Shown: piece after piece, positions 1 to 9,663 of the stretch
Layout of the letters: each line of letters starts with the position of its first letter
Position numbering within the stretch: position 1 is the first letter of the stretch
Assembly: GCA_002104905.1 (NCBI GenBank)
Contig: MCFE01000371.1
Coordinates: forward strand, 21,186 to 85,185
Direction: 5' to 3'
Length of the DNA stretch: 64,000 nucleotides
From: Basidiobolus meristosporus CBS 931.73
Lineage: Eukaryota; Basidiobolomycota; Basidiobolomycetes; Basidiobolales; Basidiobolaceae
Notes under the pieces: model-generated
The model's input: only the letters and a program-made list of their open reading frames with translations
Told to the model about the DNA's origin: nothing
The model's database searches: none
Translations under genes and position numbers: made by a program

Positions 1-42
1 CTCCGGTCCTCCTCCGCTTGCCCTCGATTCATAACACTCTCG

Positions 43-160
43 AGCATCGGCCATACATACCAGAAAATACCGGATCCCGTCCGATCTCCGAAGTCAAACT
101 GGTAATGGCCTAGTCAGTACTACGGTGGGGGACCACGTGGGAATACTAGGTGCTGATGTT
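43..160 (+). rRNA. 5S ribosomal RNA
   Basis: About 118 nt with the conserved 5S core: GGCCATA near the 5' end, CCCGTCCGATCTCCGAAGTC in the middle (loop A/B-C region) and GGGAATAC before the 3' end. The ends pair (GCATCG with TGATGT, with wobbles), closing helix I, and a T-rich Pol III stop (TTTTCTTCC) follows. It heads a dense tRNA array, so it is an unlinked (non-rDNA) 5S gene. A decayed partial copy lies inverted at the other end of the window. Confidence 0.93.
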
Positions 161-354
161 TTCTTCCGAATTGCTCCACTACACAATACTCTTTTGCTTC
201 TGTTATGTGTGCGTGTGTCTGTTCTTCCTTTGCTACTGCTGTCTTTGGTATAAAAGAGTTTGCTTTCCAGATACAATGCTGCTCTCTATTCCCTAGTCAT
301 TATTGCTGAAGGGCAATTTTAGATAGTATATATAAGAAAGGGTTGTCGTATAAT

Positions 355-427
355 GCCTCCTTGGCTCAGTTGGCAGAGCGTCTGCCTAGTAAGCAGAAGG
401 TCGCTGGTTCGATTCCGGCAGAAGGCA
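355..427 (+). tRNA. tRNA-Thr (AGT)
   Basis: Cloverleaf of 73 nt: acceptor GCCTCCT with AGAAGGC (one mismatch), D-arm GCTCAGTTGGCAGAGC, anticodon stem TCTGC/GCAGA with loop CTAGTAA (anticodon AGT, Thr), T-arm GCTGG-TTCGATT-CCGGC, discriminator A. No intron. A decayed copy lies at 63,668-63,740 on the minus strand. Confidence 0.93.
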
Positions 428-620
428 TGTTTTACATGTTGAACCTTTTATACTTTTATACTTGTACAAGAAAATGTCTTTATTGTCTACTTCAAAGGGC
501 TGTGCTAAGCATCCAAATGTTCAAAACATTAAGTGGCCGTTGCCCATGTCATTTACTAAATCTGGCTTTGGCTCTTATGTGACTCTTGAGTAAAAGCAAG
601 CAAAATTACTCCAAAAGCAA

Positions 621-703
621 TGAAGAGAGTGGGATTCGAACCCACGCCTCCGAAGAGATCACGGCCTTAACGTGACGCCTTAGACCAACTCGGCCATCTC
701 TCC
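621..703 (-). tRNA. tRNA-Leu (AAG)
   Basis: 83 nt on the minus strand, with the long variable arm expected of a class II tRNA. Acceptor GGAGAGA pairs with TCTCTTC, anticodon stem is TCACG/CGTGA with loop TTAAGGC (anticodon AAG, Leu), T-loop TTCGAAT. No CCA encoded. A decayed 83-nt copy lies at 63,392-63,474. Confidence 0.92.
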
Positions 704-942
704 ATTCTTGTGGTTTGTTTACCATCGTTCTAAATGTCAATTTAACTTACCCGCCATTTAGATCAAAATCTATTGCTCGCCGTTGGTGGCTTAGTCAGGT
801 AAGTGCAATTATAGGAGCTCTCCACGTACCTGCTGTCTCATTATAGACTTTTTTTGTAACGCAGTTGATTAACAAGCTAGTAACGGTGCTATTGTACAAT
901 TTATCTCCATATTATATTTTAAATCAGGATCAAATAACAAAA

Positions 943-1027
943 CCGAACATAGCTCAGTTGGTAGAGCGGAAGACTGTAGTGTTATATAGCAATCTTTAGG
1001 TCCCTGGTTCAAATCCGGGTGTTCGGA
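943..1027 (+). tRNA. tRNA-Tyr (GTA) with intron
   Basis: Acceptor CCGAACA pairs with TGTTCGG, discriminator A. The anticodon GTA is followed directly by an intron of about 12-13 nt (starting TGTTATATAG) at the canonical position one base 3' of the anticodon, giving 85 nt in total. The T-arm has TTCAAAT. A 5' half copy, decayed and truncated, sits at 62,799-62,830 on the minus strand. Confidence 0.9.
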
Positions 1028-1317
1028 ATTTTTGGTTTGTGCAAACCCTATTCCTACGGGTATCACTTGTGGGTAGAGCCTTGCAGCAAAGGCTCGCCTT
1101 TTTCTTGTTGGATGTGGCTCTTTACATACGATATTTGCAATACTTTATGTTATTGCTTTACCACCGTATCTGCAATGGTTTTAAGAAATATTGGCCCTTC
1201 CCATAGTGCATTGCCCTAAGTATACAATTTTTGCTTTGTTGCCCCTGAACGATTGCTTCCTTTTTGATACTTGTTGGTGGGAATACCGGTTGCCAGGGAA
1301 AACAAAATATAAAAATG

Positions 1318-1391
1318 CGCTCCTGGGTGGGCTTGAACCACCAACCTCCTGATTAACAGTCAGACGCGCTAGCCAATTGCGCCACAAGAGC
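1318..1391 (-). tRNA. tRNA-Asn (GTT)
   Basis: 74 nt on the minus strand. Acceptor GCTCTTG pairs with CAGGAGC, anticodon loop CTGTTAA carries GTT (Asn), T-loop TTCAAGC. Together with the Pro gene it is one of two array members for which I see no decayed copy in this window. Confidence 0.92.
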
Positions 1392-1702
1392 TTCAACTGA
1401 CAAACGTTGGTTTCTCAAAATACTTGTATCAGTGTTCATCTTGGTTGATAGAAGCATTTGCATAAAACTAGCTTAGCAAGGATTCTCTGGATGGTGCACC
1501 TGCCTCCCAAAGTCAGCCATATCAGTATGTTCTATGCCGGGTGGATTCCCTAACCCGACGGTTTCCATAATTCTTTGAAGCATCACGGAAATCATCTTTT
1601 AAGCGTTTGATAACCACTGTAGAATGGCAAACTCCGACCATATAGGAAACCAACACTTGACAAAAACGACATATTCCATTAAAACTTTGTACACTCAATA
1701 AG
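1392..1702. other. spacer in the tRNA array
   Basis: About 310 bases between tRNA-Asn and tRNA-Lys. I see no ORF, tRNA or snRNA. A short hairpin around 1,540-1,560 (CGGGT with ACCCG) is the only structure noticed. CpG sites are retained here, unlike in the repeat compartments. Confidence 0.5.
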
Positions 1703-1775
1703 GCCCGGCTAGCTCAATCGGTAGAGCGTGAGACTCTTAATCTCAAGGTTGTGGGTTCGACCCCCACGTTGGGTG
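1703..1775 (+). tRNA. tRNA-Lys (CTT)
   Basis: 73 nt. Acceptor GCCCGGC pairs with GTTGGGT (G-T wobbles), anticodon stem TGAGA/TCTCA with CTT (Lys), T-arm GTGGG-TTCGACC-CCCAC. A full-length decayed copy is at 4,486-4,558, differing at six positions, five of them CpG to TpG or CpA. Confidence 0.93.
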
Positions 1776-1917
1776 ATGTATATTTTTTATTCTTTGTTTT
1801 TCACTTTCCTGGAATTGAGCAATAATTTTTGTGTTTTGAACGGTTGTCTGTATATGATATTTAAGCCGGATAGTGATATGGAAGAATGAAACAATGAATC
1901 CCAATAGAGTAATTATT

Positions 1918-1989
1918 GGACGTATAGCTCAGTGGTAGAGCAATTGACTGCAGATCAATAGGTCGGTGGTTCAAATCCGCCTGCGTCCT
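1918..1989 (+). tRNA. tRNA-Cys (GCA)
   Basis: 72 nt. Acceptor GGACGTA pairs with TGCGTCC, anticodon stem TTGAC/ATCAA region with GCA (Cys), T-arm GGTGG-TTCAAAT-CCGCC (with one mismatch). The copy at 4,701-4,739 has lost its whole middle. Confidence 0.92.
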
Positions 1990-2109
1990 CATCTTTTTTG
2001 CTAATTGAAGCGTTCATTAAAATACAATTTCGCCTAGCCACCAATTACATCTACTCACATAAATATAGCATTCAAAAGATTGATGAAATTCATTTAGAAT
2101 AATCCAAAA

Positions 2110-2182
2110 TGGAGGACCTGGGTATCGATCCCAGTGCCTCTCGCATGCTAAGCGAGCGCTCTACCATCTGAGCTAGACCCCC
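2110..2182 (-). tRNA. tRNA-Ala (AGC)
   Basis: 73 nt on the minus strand. Acceptor GGGGGTC with GTCCTCC, anticodon stem CTCGC/GCGAG with loop TTAGCAT (anticodon AGC, Ala), T-loop ATCGATA. A decayed copy at 4,859-4,932 has lost all four CpG sites of this gene. Confidence 0.92.
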
Positions 2183-2572
2183 ATATATATACACCTCGGT
2201 GGAAAACCACTTATCTTTTTTAATTCTTCAATAGATGTACTCGCATGGCAAAGAAAATACTGGCTAGCATTGAATTGAGGACCCTGTTAACAATGGTAAT
2301 GTGTATGTCTCTTATTATCAACTTTGTGCGATCAAGGGGGCATTCATTGATGTATGACTGATGGCTATTTTGGAGCATTTTTGTTATCCACACTACAGAT
2401 GCTTTTGTTTCTTTCGGTTTGTTAATAGAAATCTCTCTGTGGCTACGCTATTAAGAGCTTCTGCCGTTTTCCCATATATAGCGCAATCTAGAAGTACACT
2501 AAATGTGAAAAGTAATCAAGCCTAACAGATCAGATTTCCGTATTTTCTAAGACGGTTGTTTGCACTGGTACT
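2183..2572. other. spacer in the tRNA array
   Basis: About 390 AT-rich bases between tRNA-Ala and tRNA-Pro. Nothing gene-like seen. The first 35 or so bases are matched, after an insertion, at 5,181-5,218. Confidence 0.5.
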
Positions 2573-2644
2573 GGCTCAATGGTTTAGTGGTATAATTCTC
2601 CCTTAGGGTGGGAGAGGTCCTGGGTTCAATTCCCAGTTGAGCCC
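2573..2644 (+). tRNA. tRNA-Pro (AGG)
   Basis: 72 nt. Acceptor GGCTCAA pairs with TTGAGCC, anticodon stem TCTCC/GGAGA with AGG (Pro), T-arm CTGGG-TTCAATT-CCCAG. It is the last intact gene of the array; about 135 bases downstream the sequence passes into a truncated Gypsy element. Confidence 0.92.
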
Positions 2645-2778
2645 TTCTTTTGTTTGTTTTCCTGTCAAAATGGATTGTTAGTAAGAATGGGGTACTCTGA
2701 GCTGCAGCAGCAATTAATGTTGTGGATTCCCCTTGGTAATTCTTGATTGACAAGTAATGTAAAAATGCAATTTTTCCA

Positions 2779-4147
2779 TCACAACAGAGCCCATCCTCCA
2801 AAGTTAAGCATCTGTTGTGGGCACATATCTTGAGTTTTCAGCTGTAACTTTTGTTCCAAGTCTGCCAAAATAATACTACAGTTTGTCCAAGTGTCTATAA
2901 CAACCAGATATTGCTTCTTGTTGATACTTATAAGTATTTGTGCTACCTGAATATCCTCTTGTGGTTGTTCCTCAGCCTTTTCTTGTATATTATTCATATG
3001 TTGCTCCATGTGGTTTAACTCTTGCTTCAACATAGGCTACTTTAAAAGACTTCAAATTGGAACAGGGATTTCCTGATTCCTTATTTGGTTTGCAACTTGG
3101 GTGACATCCATTAGTGTTGTTATGCCAGATGGTTTTATTGTTCCCCCTCCAGTTTCTATTATCATGCATTCCATTTTTGGGGATTCATCCTTTGTATCCA
3201 TTGACTTTTTTCTAACATATATATAGAATCTGTCATGTCTTCTACTATGTTGACTTTGGAATGGCTCCTATATTTGCCTTCCTCTTGCAAGGTATTTCCT
3301 TCTCTTTGTGTATTTGCTACTACAGTTGGTACTAACTTGAAATAAGGACAATTCCTCAAGATATGTCTGGGTTCTCCACAACCAAAGCATCTTTGTTCCC
3401 TTCTTGGAGGGTTGTGGTTTGAACTGGGGATAGAACTAGAATTTGTCTTCTGACTGGCTAACAAATTAAGTTCCATTCAATCAAATTTAGCTGCCAGTTT
3501 ATCCAGTTGACTATCCCATGATGTTGTTGGTGGAGTTAATAATAGTGCATGTGTTTTCTCATTGATATTCTCCCTTGTAGGGCCTCCTAGACATTGTTCC
3601 TCCTCCTCAGCAAAAGCAATTGCTTCACCCAGAGTTGTGGGTCTACATTTTCTGACCTCCATCTGGATCTCAGAGTGAAGAACATTGAGAAACTTTGATC
3701 TTATCTTCCTCCAGTGAGTATCCCAACCTTGCAAATAATCTTAATACTTATGTGGCAATTTCTGCTACTGATTCATCTTTCTGTCATAAATTCATCAGGT
3801 TTGACACCATGCATCCATTTGTGCCATTGTGACATATTTTTCCTTGAATCTTTGCTTAATGGTTTCCCAATCTGTCAAAAGCCCTTCACTTTCTTCTTAC
3901 CTAGTAGCTGCTAGTTCCTTCATGTAAGCACCTGCAATTGTTGGAAGATCTGCTAGATCCCATCAATTTGCCTTTTGACTTACTTCACATTCCTGTAGCC
4001 AAGCAATAGGATATTTGGTCTGATATCCCAAGAAATTGCTAATTGTGACCAGTCTTTGTTCCCATTGTAGCATGGACATCTTCTGTTCTTTTTGTAAGAG
4101 ATAGATTCCTTTTGTTTAATACTACCCCCTGCTGTGAGCACTAATTC
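2779..4147 (-). mobile_element. Gypsy-type retroelement A, gag and start of pol (degenerate)
   Basis: Minus-strand remnant of a Ty3/Gypsy element read from its 5' LTR at 4,148-4,475. Broken frames encode, in order, a gag segment (3,477-3,734), a zinc knuckle CFGCGEPRHILRNC (CX2CX4HX4C, about 3,350-3,400) and the start of an aspartic protease (2,779-3,033). In the protease the expected catalytic D-T/S-G triad reads DTW, which is one G-to-T change from DTG. The rest of pol and the 3' LTR are missing: the element stops next to the tRNA-Pro flank. CpG is almost absent. The gag part is repeated in decayed form at 8,380-8,943. Confidence 0.75.
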
Positions 4148-4475
4148 TGTTATGTACTTAAAGAGTAATGTCCTTTAGAGAGTACAAAAAGGGATAATAT
4201 GTATGTTATCTTGTAGATTTGACAGGGTAGTGTAAGAATATCTCTTTAAAAGGTTAGGGTGTTGACCTTGTAGAAATATATTTAAGCTAGTTTTTGCTCC
4301 CACTATGCTTTTCTGCCTATAACCAAAAACTCCCTTTTTACTTAGTTGCTTGTTTGATATTTATACCTTACTGTGAGTCTGGTGATTTGTCTTTGATTTG
4401 CTTTTCCCTGACTACTAAGTTGTCTTTGTATGTGTTGATGTCACTTAACATCAAGTGACTCTTTACTCTGTAACA
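4148..4475 (-). mobile_element. 5' LTR of Gypsy element A
   Basis: 328 bp with TGTTA...TAACA ends, adjoining the gag of element A on the left and the decayed tRNA-Lys copy block on the right (10 bp before the pseudo-tRNA). The bases just inside the element (minus strand GAATTAGTGCTC) are the likely primer-binding site, possibly a decayed TGGTGCTC-type match to a tRNA 3' end. A decayed LTR of this type follows the second gag copy at about 8,944-9,185. Confidence 0.65.
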
Positions 4476-4485
4476 ACTCAATAAG

Positions 4486-4558
4486 GCCTGGCTAGCTCAA
4501 TTGGTAGAGCATGAGACTCTTAATCTTAAGGTTGTGGGTTTGACCCCCACATTGGGTG
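4486..4558 (+). pseudogene. decayed tRNA-Lys copy
   Basis: Full-length copy of the Lys(CTT) gene at 1,703. Six differences, all C-to-T or G-to-A: five destroy CpG sites and one is at CpA. The acceptor and T-loop (TTCGA to TTTGA) are affected, so function is doubtful, although the anticodon is intact. Confidence 0.85.
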
Positions 4559-4700
4559 ATGTATATTTTTTATTCTTTGTTTTTAACTTTCCTGGAATTG
4601 AGCAATAATATTTGTGTTTTGAATGGTTGTCTGTATATGATATTTAAGCCAGATAGTGATATGGAAGAATGAAACAACAAATCCCAATAGAGTAATTATT

Positions 4701-4739
4701 GGACATATAGCTCAGTGGGTCAAATCCACCTGCATCCTC
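4701..4739 (+). pseudogene. tRNA-Cys copy with internal deletion
   Basis: Retains both acceptor strands of the Cys gene at 1,918 but lacks about 33 bases covering the anticodon arm. The deletion ends lie at two GTGG motifs in the intact gene, which suggests slippage or repair between direct repeats. Confidence 0.85.
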
Positions 4740-4858
4740 ATTTTTTTTGCTAATTGAAGCATTCATTAAAATACAATTTTGCCTAGCCACTAATTGCATC
4801 TACTCACATAAATATAGCATTCAAAAGATTGATGAAACTCATTTAGAATAATCCAAAA

Positions 4859-4932
4859 TGGAGGGCCGGAGTATTGATCCCAGTGCCTCTTGCATGCTAA
4901 GCAAGCACTCTACCATCTGAGCTGGACACCCA
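4859..4932 (-). pseudogene. decayed tRNA-Ala copy
   Basis: Copy of the Ala(AGC) gene at 2,110-2,182. All four CpG sites of the parent are lost, and additional changes disturb both the acceptor and the T-stem. The anticodon AGC remains. Confidence 0.85.
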
Positions 4933-4941
4933 TATATATAC

Positions 4942-5176
4942 TGTTGAAGTATGTACTACCAAGGGTGTTAACCAGAGATTGGTGTTCAAAGGTTGAGGCT
5001 GGAAGGAAAGACTGCTTTATTTTCTAACATGTTTTGCTAATTTATACTTTGGTGAACTACATTTGCTATATGCATGTCTTAGCCATTTTGCCTAATTTTG
5101 GTAATACTCAATGGATGGTTCAGGGGTAGGTCTCCAGTTGTGATGGTTTGAAGATGCTGATGACCTTACCACAACA
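4942..5176. mobile_element. solo LTR inside the tRNA copy block
   Basis: 235 bp with TGTTG...CAACA ends that interrupts the duplicated sequence exactly where the parent (around 2,190) is continuous. The flanks read ATAC on the left and ATGC on the right, a 4-bp target duplication with one change. No internal coding sequence. It is not the common LTR family at 6,239 and elsewhere. Confidence 0.75.
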
Positions 5177-5249
5177 ATGCACCTTGGTTGAAAACCACTT
5201 ATCTTTTTTAATTCTTCAAATTTTGTTGCCCATGTCATTTACTAAATTT

Positions 5250-5345
5250 GGCAACTTTGTAAGTATTACACTGAAATCTGTAAAGTTGAGGTGATAGAAG
5301 TTTGTCAATTGCAGTTGGTGTGCACATATACAGAGGCTAATAGAC
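5250..5345 (+). repeat. family X fragment
   Basis: Translates, with a one-base gap, to a short stretch like GNFVSITLKS followed by KVEVIEVCQLQLVCTYTEAN. This matches the conserved core of three longer copies at 34.6 kb (-), 46.0 kb (+) and 47.2 kb (+). Function unknown. Confidence 0.55.
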
Positions 5346-6233
5346 TTGTTTGATTGTACCATGCCATGGTGTGTAGCATAGAGTTTGGTTGTTTAGAACA
5401 ATTGGGTGTAATATTGTAGCTACCAGTAGGCAGGATTGCTCTTGGACCATTTTCATTTTATGGGACAATATTGCACACTATGGTACAATCTGACATTATT
5501 GATTTTTTGTACCTTTGATTTGTATTTCAAGGATCATGGCTTAAATGCTTTTTGAAATAACTATAAGATGTTTGTAACTTTCTTGTAATAAAATGCTTTT
5601 TTAAATTTTTTCAAAATTAGAAACTATTGATTTAAAAGCATTTGGCACTTACTTCAAAATCTTTAGAATCTTGTGTGCAGCAATAATAATCTGATAGTAC
5701 AGAATTTTCTTAGATGACCACTTTTATTTTTTAGAGCAAATATATATCTAGATGATAATATCTTAATTTTGAAAGAAATTTCCAACACCTACTTTGATGT
5801 TGGTTAAGACTTTTTTATGTAGCCATTTTTGGGTTAAGCCAGACTTTTCCAGCTGCTAAATATTTAACCTAGTTTGAATGAAGCTTTTTCCCAATAATAA
5901 ACTTTTGATTTCAACAAAAGCTATTTCCAAGATGTAAAATTCTCTTAAGCTCTTTTAGTTTTCACCAAAAATACTTTTAAGATGTGAGAAGTCTCTAGAC
6001 AACAAGCTGTGTCACATGTATAGTGAATATTTTCAGTATGATAAGAGTTTTTTAAATCTAACCAAAAATATTTCCAAGATGCTAAAAGTTTTGAGATGAC
6101 AAGCTTGGGCTAAGATCAAGCAAGTATTTAAAGTATTGACCAATGCAGATATATCATACAAAAAAGTATTTGGATAAAAAAATGATTGACATAAAGTTTG
6201 TAAAAAAGAATTTTTGGTCCAACAACTAACCTT
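5346..6233. repeat. AT-rich degenerate tandem-like sequence
   Basis: No gene seen. From about 5,910 to 6,090 the motif ACCAAAAATA-TTTCCAAGATG recurs at about 100-bp spacing (around 5,964 and 6,060, with a weaker form near 5,915), suggesting a decayed tandem array. CpG nearly absent. Confidence 0.4.
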
Positions 6234-6238
6234 TGATT

Positions 6239-6587
6239 TGTTGTAAAAATTCGTATTTCCACCTAAATAGTCACCTAACTTAGTCACTTAGATCATCACC
6301 TTCAAATCCTAGAGAATACTGACCAAATTCCTTGTCGGGATTTACTTAGAATATTTTCACCAAAATACCAGGTACCCAGAGCATCAAAATTCTCAAAGTT
6401 GGCCAAACAGCCCCAAACTTTGCACACATGTTCTTGGGACCTTCCTTAACCTATTCTACGTGTTTGTAATGCCAAGATCAGGTAAAAGTATAAATACTAC
6501 TTTTACATTCAATAAATCATTAAGTGAAAACCACATAATCTACTTGTTCTCCAAATCACTTCCAATATCTCCAAGACTCTTACAACA
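6239..6587 (+). mobile_element. solo LTR, Copia-type family L
   Basis: 349 bp, TGTTGTAA...TTACAACA ends, flanked by a perfect 5-bp target duplication TGATT (6,234-6,238 and 6,588-6,592). It has an internal TATAAATAC promoter-like motif and AATAAA downstream. Same family as the LTRs of the Copia element at 35,337-39,721. Confidence 0.93.
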
Positions 6588-6592
6588 TGATT

Positions 6593-7655
6593 CACCACCC
6601 TTACATATATAAGCCATTACATTCTTGTTTGTACTATAGGTCTTGCTTTTTTCATGCTACAATTATCTTCTCACAACTTCACCCAATTAGTTAACTTATC
6701 CTTTTTAGAAACCCCACACTGAAAACACCAATGATACAAGAAGCATATGACTGGGCAGAACTACTACCTGGACACTTGGAATCAAGAATTTTTTCTCCAC
6801 AGACTATACTAGAAATCCAAAGAAAAGTGACAGAAAACAGCAGATAACCCACTGAAGACCATGAGGTAGTCTACAAGGTAGTAGAGTAATATATATATCC
6901 CACAGACAAGTTTATTTATATAGTTGTTATAGTTCATTTGTCAGTATTTATCTTATCAGTATTATCTCATTCTGCTTTGCCCATATTATCAGTATTATCC
7001 CTATATGATATTCACCATGATGTGTTGTTGGCATTAGTTATCCCAACTGTTATTCAGCTTTGTGATCTGCAGATGTATTTACATTAGGCAGGTATCCATA
7101 TCAGTACCCACAACATATGATCTATATCTGTATAACCATCTCTAGCATTGAGAACTATATATGGTTTATCTATGCCATAGGTGATTCAAACTACTGATCC
7201 CTGATTATTTGGATGTATTGTGCCTTTTAGTACCTTCTAGAACCTTCTCAAAGTATTTTGAGCTCAAAGTGATGTCATCATAAGTATAAATGATGCCTGA
7301 AATCTTCTATAACCTTGTCATTAGTAATTACTTGGCCATCTGGAAATGTATTTAAGGGAAGTCAATATCCCATCAATAAATCATCTCTCTATCAGTGACA
7401 GTGGCCCCTCATTGATTAGTAGCTAATCACTGCACCAATCTTCAGCAATTACACCTTGCACTATGCATAAAGGAGCTTCTCACAGTAGTGCACAAGACAC
7501 ACAGAGGTCTTTGGAGACACTTGGAGCACCTAGGATGCCAGAGAAGCTGGTGCTTTTACCAGAGTGACATATTGACAGAGACACTGCAGTTTAGACCCAG
7601 ATATTATTGCCCCCATCAGACACCTCACACCCTGTGAGTTGTGTACCTTCTCCCA
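6593..7655. other. CpG-poor sequence without recognised gene
   Basis: About 1 kb of AT-rich DNA. Repeated short motifs such as TATCAGTATTAT occur around 6,950-7,000. No frame longer than noise and nothing recognised. Confidence 0.4.
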
Positions 7656-8318
7656 CATGTACCTCTACACCACCACAACAAGAAAGCTAGTGCAGGAAAT
7701 GTATCATATGTACCATTTGTCATGAGAGCAGACTTGATAGCCAAGTACCAACATGGATTTGGACATCTGGGGTCAAGGGACCACACAAATAGTATCTAGA
7801 AATGTTTAGTGACCCAGAATGTCAGAAGACATAAAGCACCTTGCCCATAGTGGCCAAGAGTGCCAGCTCACCCAAAATGCTCAGCTGAACAACTTGCAAA
7901 TGTACCCTATACCACCTGACAAACCATTTCACAGATGGCCACTTGACTTCATTAGGATTTTGCCCAAAACAAGTTCTAGAAAGTAGTATGTCCTGGTGAG
8001 GATTGTTTGTTGTACTAAATGGCAGTTTCAAGAGCACTCAAAGAAGCAAGCCAAAACAAAATAGCCTGGCTCATATATGAGGAAATAGTGATGCAGTATG
8101 GAGGCCCAGCCAAGATTTTGACAGACAGAGGTGCCAATTTCATTGCAAAATATTCTGGGACACCACTAGGAGTTACTGAACATCACTACCTCCAGACTTT
8201 GGCCTACCATCTACAGACTAATGGAGTCATAGAGATACTCAATGGACTCTTTGGAAGAATGCCAACTAAACACTGTAAAGGAGCTATACATAAATGGGAT
8301 CTACTACTGCAGAATTAG
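7656..8318 (+). mobile_element. Gypsy integrase fragment
   Basis: A frame at 8,019-8,318 shows the second half of a Gypsy integrase core: ALKEASQNKIAWLIYEEIV, then LTDRGANF, then TNGVIEILNGLFG, with the DRG aspartate and the glutamate of the DDE triad recognisable. Upstream sequence in broken frames continues the core towards its N-terminus. No LTR found attached. CpG-depleted, with stops in the upstream part. Confidence 0.75.
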
Positions 8319-8379
8319 TTGACATAAAGAAAAAACTGTAAATATATTTACATGATGCATTTTCTTACTCACATGTCCC

Positions 8380-8943
8380 TTGCCTGACCTCCTATATATG
8401 GCTCCATCTCCTTGGTAAAAGCTTTTGCTTCACACAGAGCTGTGGGTTTACATTTTCTGGCCTCCAATTAGGCCCTATGTAGAATAGTATCAAGAACTCT
8501 TAGATCCTATCTTTATCCAAAGAGCTTGAAATCTTGAGAGCAGTATCAATACTTCTGTGATAGTTTCTGCTATTGATTCATCATTGTCTAATAAATCCCT
8601 CACATTTGCCACCATGCATCAGTTCTTGCCATTGTAGCATATATTTCTTTCAATCATTGCTAAAAGGCTCCCATTGTGTTAAAGGTTTTTTGTTTTCTTT
8701 GTACCAAGAAGCTGTCAGATCCTTTATATAAGCACTTGATATCACTGAATGATCCCATCAATTTGCCTTTTGACTGACTTCACATTCCCATAGCCAAGCA
8801 ATAAGATCTGTGGTCTGGTAATCCAAGAAATCACTGATTGTGACCAATCTTTGTTCCTGTTATAGTATGATAATCACCTGTTTGTCTTTTAAGAGATGGA
8901 ATCTTTTTGCTTAGTATTACCCCTGCTTTGAGTACCAGTTCTG
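8380..8943 (-). mobile_element. second gag fragment of Gypsy family A
   Basis: Nucleotide similarity to 3,620-4,147 over its whole length, in the same order, including the sequence next to the LTR. Frames are broken throughout. It is a separate insertion or a duplicated piece of the same family. Confidence 0.65.
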
Positions 8944-9185
8944 TTTCATGCTTACAGAGCATTATCCTTTAGGGAATATGGAAGTAAATAGTGGGAATGT
9001 GTCATGTAGATTTGACAGGGTTATGTAAGAATATCTCTTAAAAGACCAGGATGGTGAATTGTAGATTTCTTTCAAGGTAGTAGTCTCTTGTACTGTTCTT
9101 CCTACTTTGAACCAAACATGTTGTTCATTTGATTGTTTGATTGGTATTTATACCTTATTTTATGTCTAATGATTTGTCTCTATTA
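8944..9185 (-). mobile_element. decayed LTR of Gypsy family A
   Basis: Continues the alignment with 4,148 onwards (TGTTTCATG in place of TGTTATGTA) and fades out near 9,185, where the end is not clean. Confidence 0.5.
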
Positions 9186-9241
9186 ATTGAGCCAGCTGGA
9201 ATTCTCTAAGCTGTGTAGACAATGATAGTGAGTGAGTCAAA

Positions 9242-9553
9242 TCAATATTTATGTGTGACCACAAAAAATGCATCAATTAGCAATGTTGGTCTCTGCTTTG
9301 ATATATTCAAAACAAATGCAAGAAGGATATTGGGCAGTAGCTGATAAGCTTTGTGAGGATCTAGGTGATCAGGGTAATGCAAGTTTTTAGATGCAAATAC
9401 CATGTTAACAGCATTATCCAAGAGTAACTGAGATGTCTTGAAGCTAGATTCACTTTGTGTAATACTCACTACTTTGCTGTGTTTCAGTTGAGCATGATAA
9501 TGGGAGCTTGCAGGTGACTTGCTGTACAAAAAAAAGCTTGTGGTTTGGCTCAT
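9242..9553 (-). other. open frame of unknown nature in repeat DNA
   Basis: A 103-codon frame between repeat fragments. Rich in Ser, Lys and Leu, no recognised domain, CpG-poor like its surroundings. Probably a retroelement remnant rather than a gene. Confidence 0.3.
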
Positions 9554-9663
9554 AGCTTTATTGAGTTGAGATGATAGTTTTTAATGTTGGTATGTACTTT
9601 GTAAAAACAGATGGGAATGCCAAAAAGTTTATTCATTTTAGCAACTCCAAGAAGTTTGGTAAC

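Larger units (their letters stand above)
4476..5218 (+). repeat. decayed direct copy of the tRNA Lys-Cys-Ala block
   Basis: Colinear with 1,693-2,229 and in the same orientation, interrupted by an LTR at 4,942-5,176. Spacers align as well as the tRNAs. All 17 CpG sites of the intact block that can be aligned are changed to TpG or CpA. Right of 5,218 the alignment jumps: 5,225-5,252 matches 539-566 (the Thr-Leu spacer) with one C-to-T change, so the copy is chimeric or recombined. Confidence 0.88.

Noticed and set aside
1070-1112. Hairpin GAGCCTT/AAGGCTC followed by a T run, possible small RNA terminator
   Set aside because: No recognisable RNA upstream and no copy in the other array pieces; a single 7-bp stem is weak evidence.
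3714-3914. Plus-strand 66-codon frame in Gypsy element A
   Set aside because: Antisense to the gag remnant; no domain.
4942-5176. LTR in the tRNA copy as a member of family L
   Set aside because: Ends are similar (TGTTG/CAACA) but the body does not match family L and is about 110 bp shorter, so it is kept as a separate LTR.
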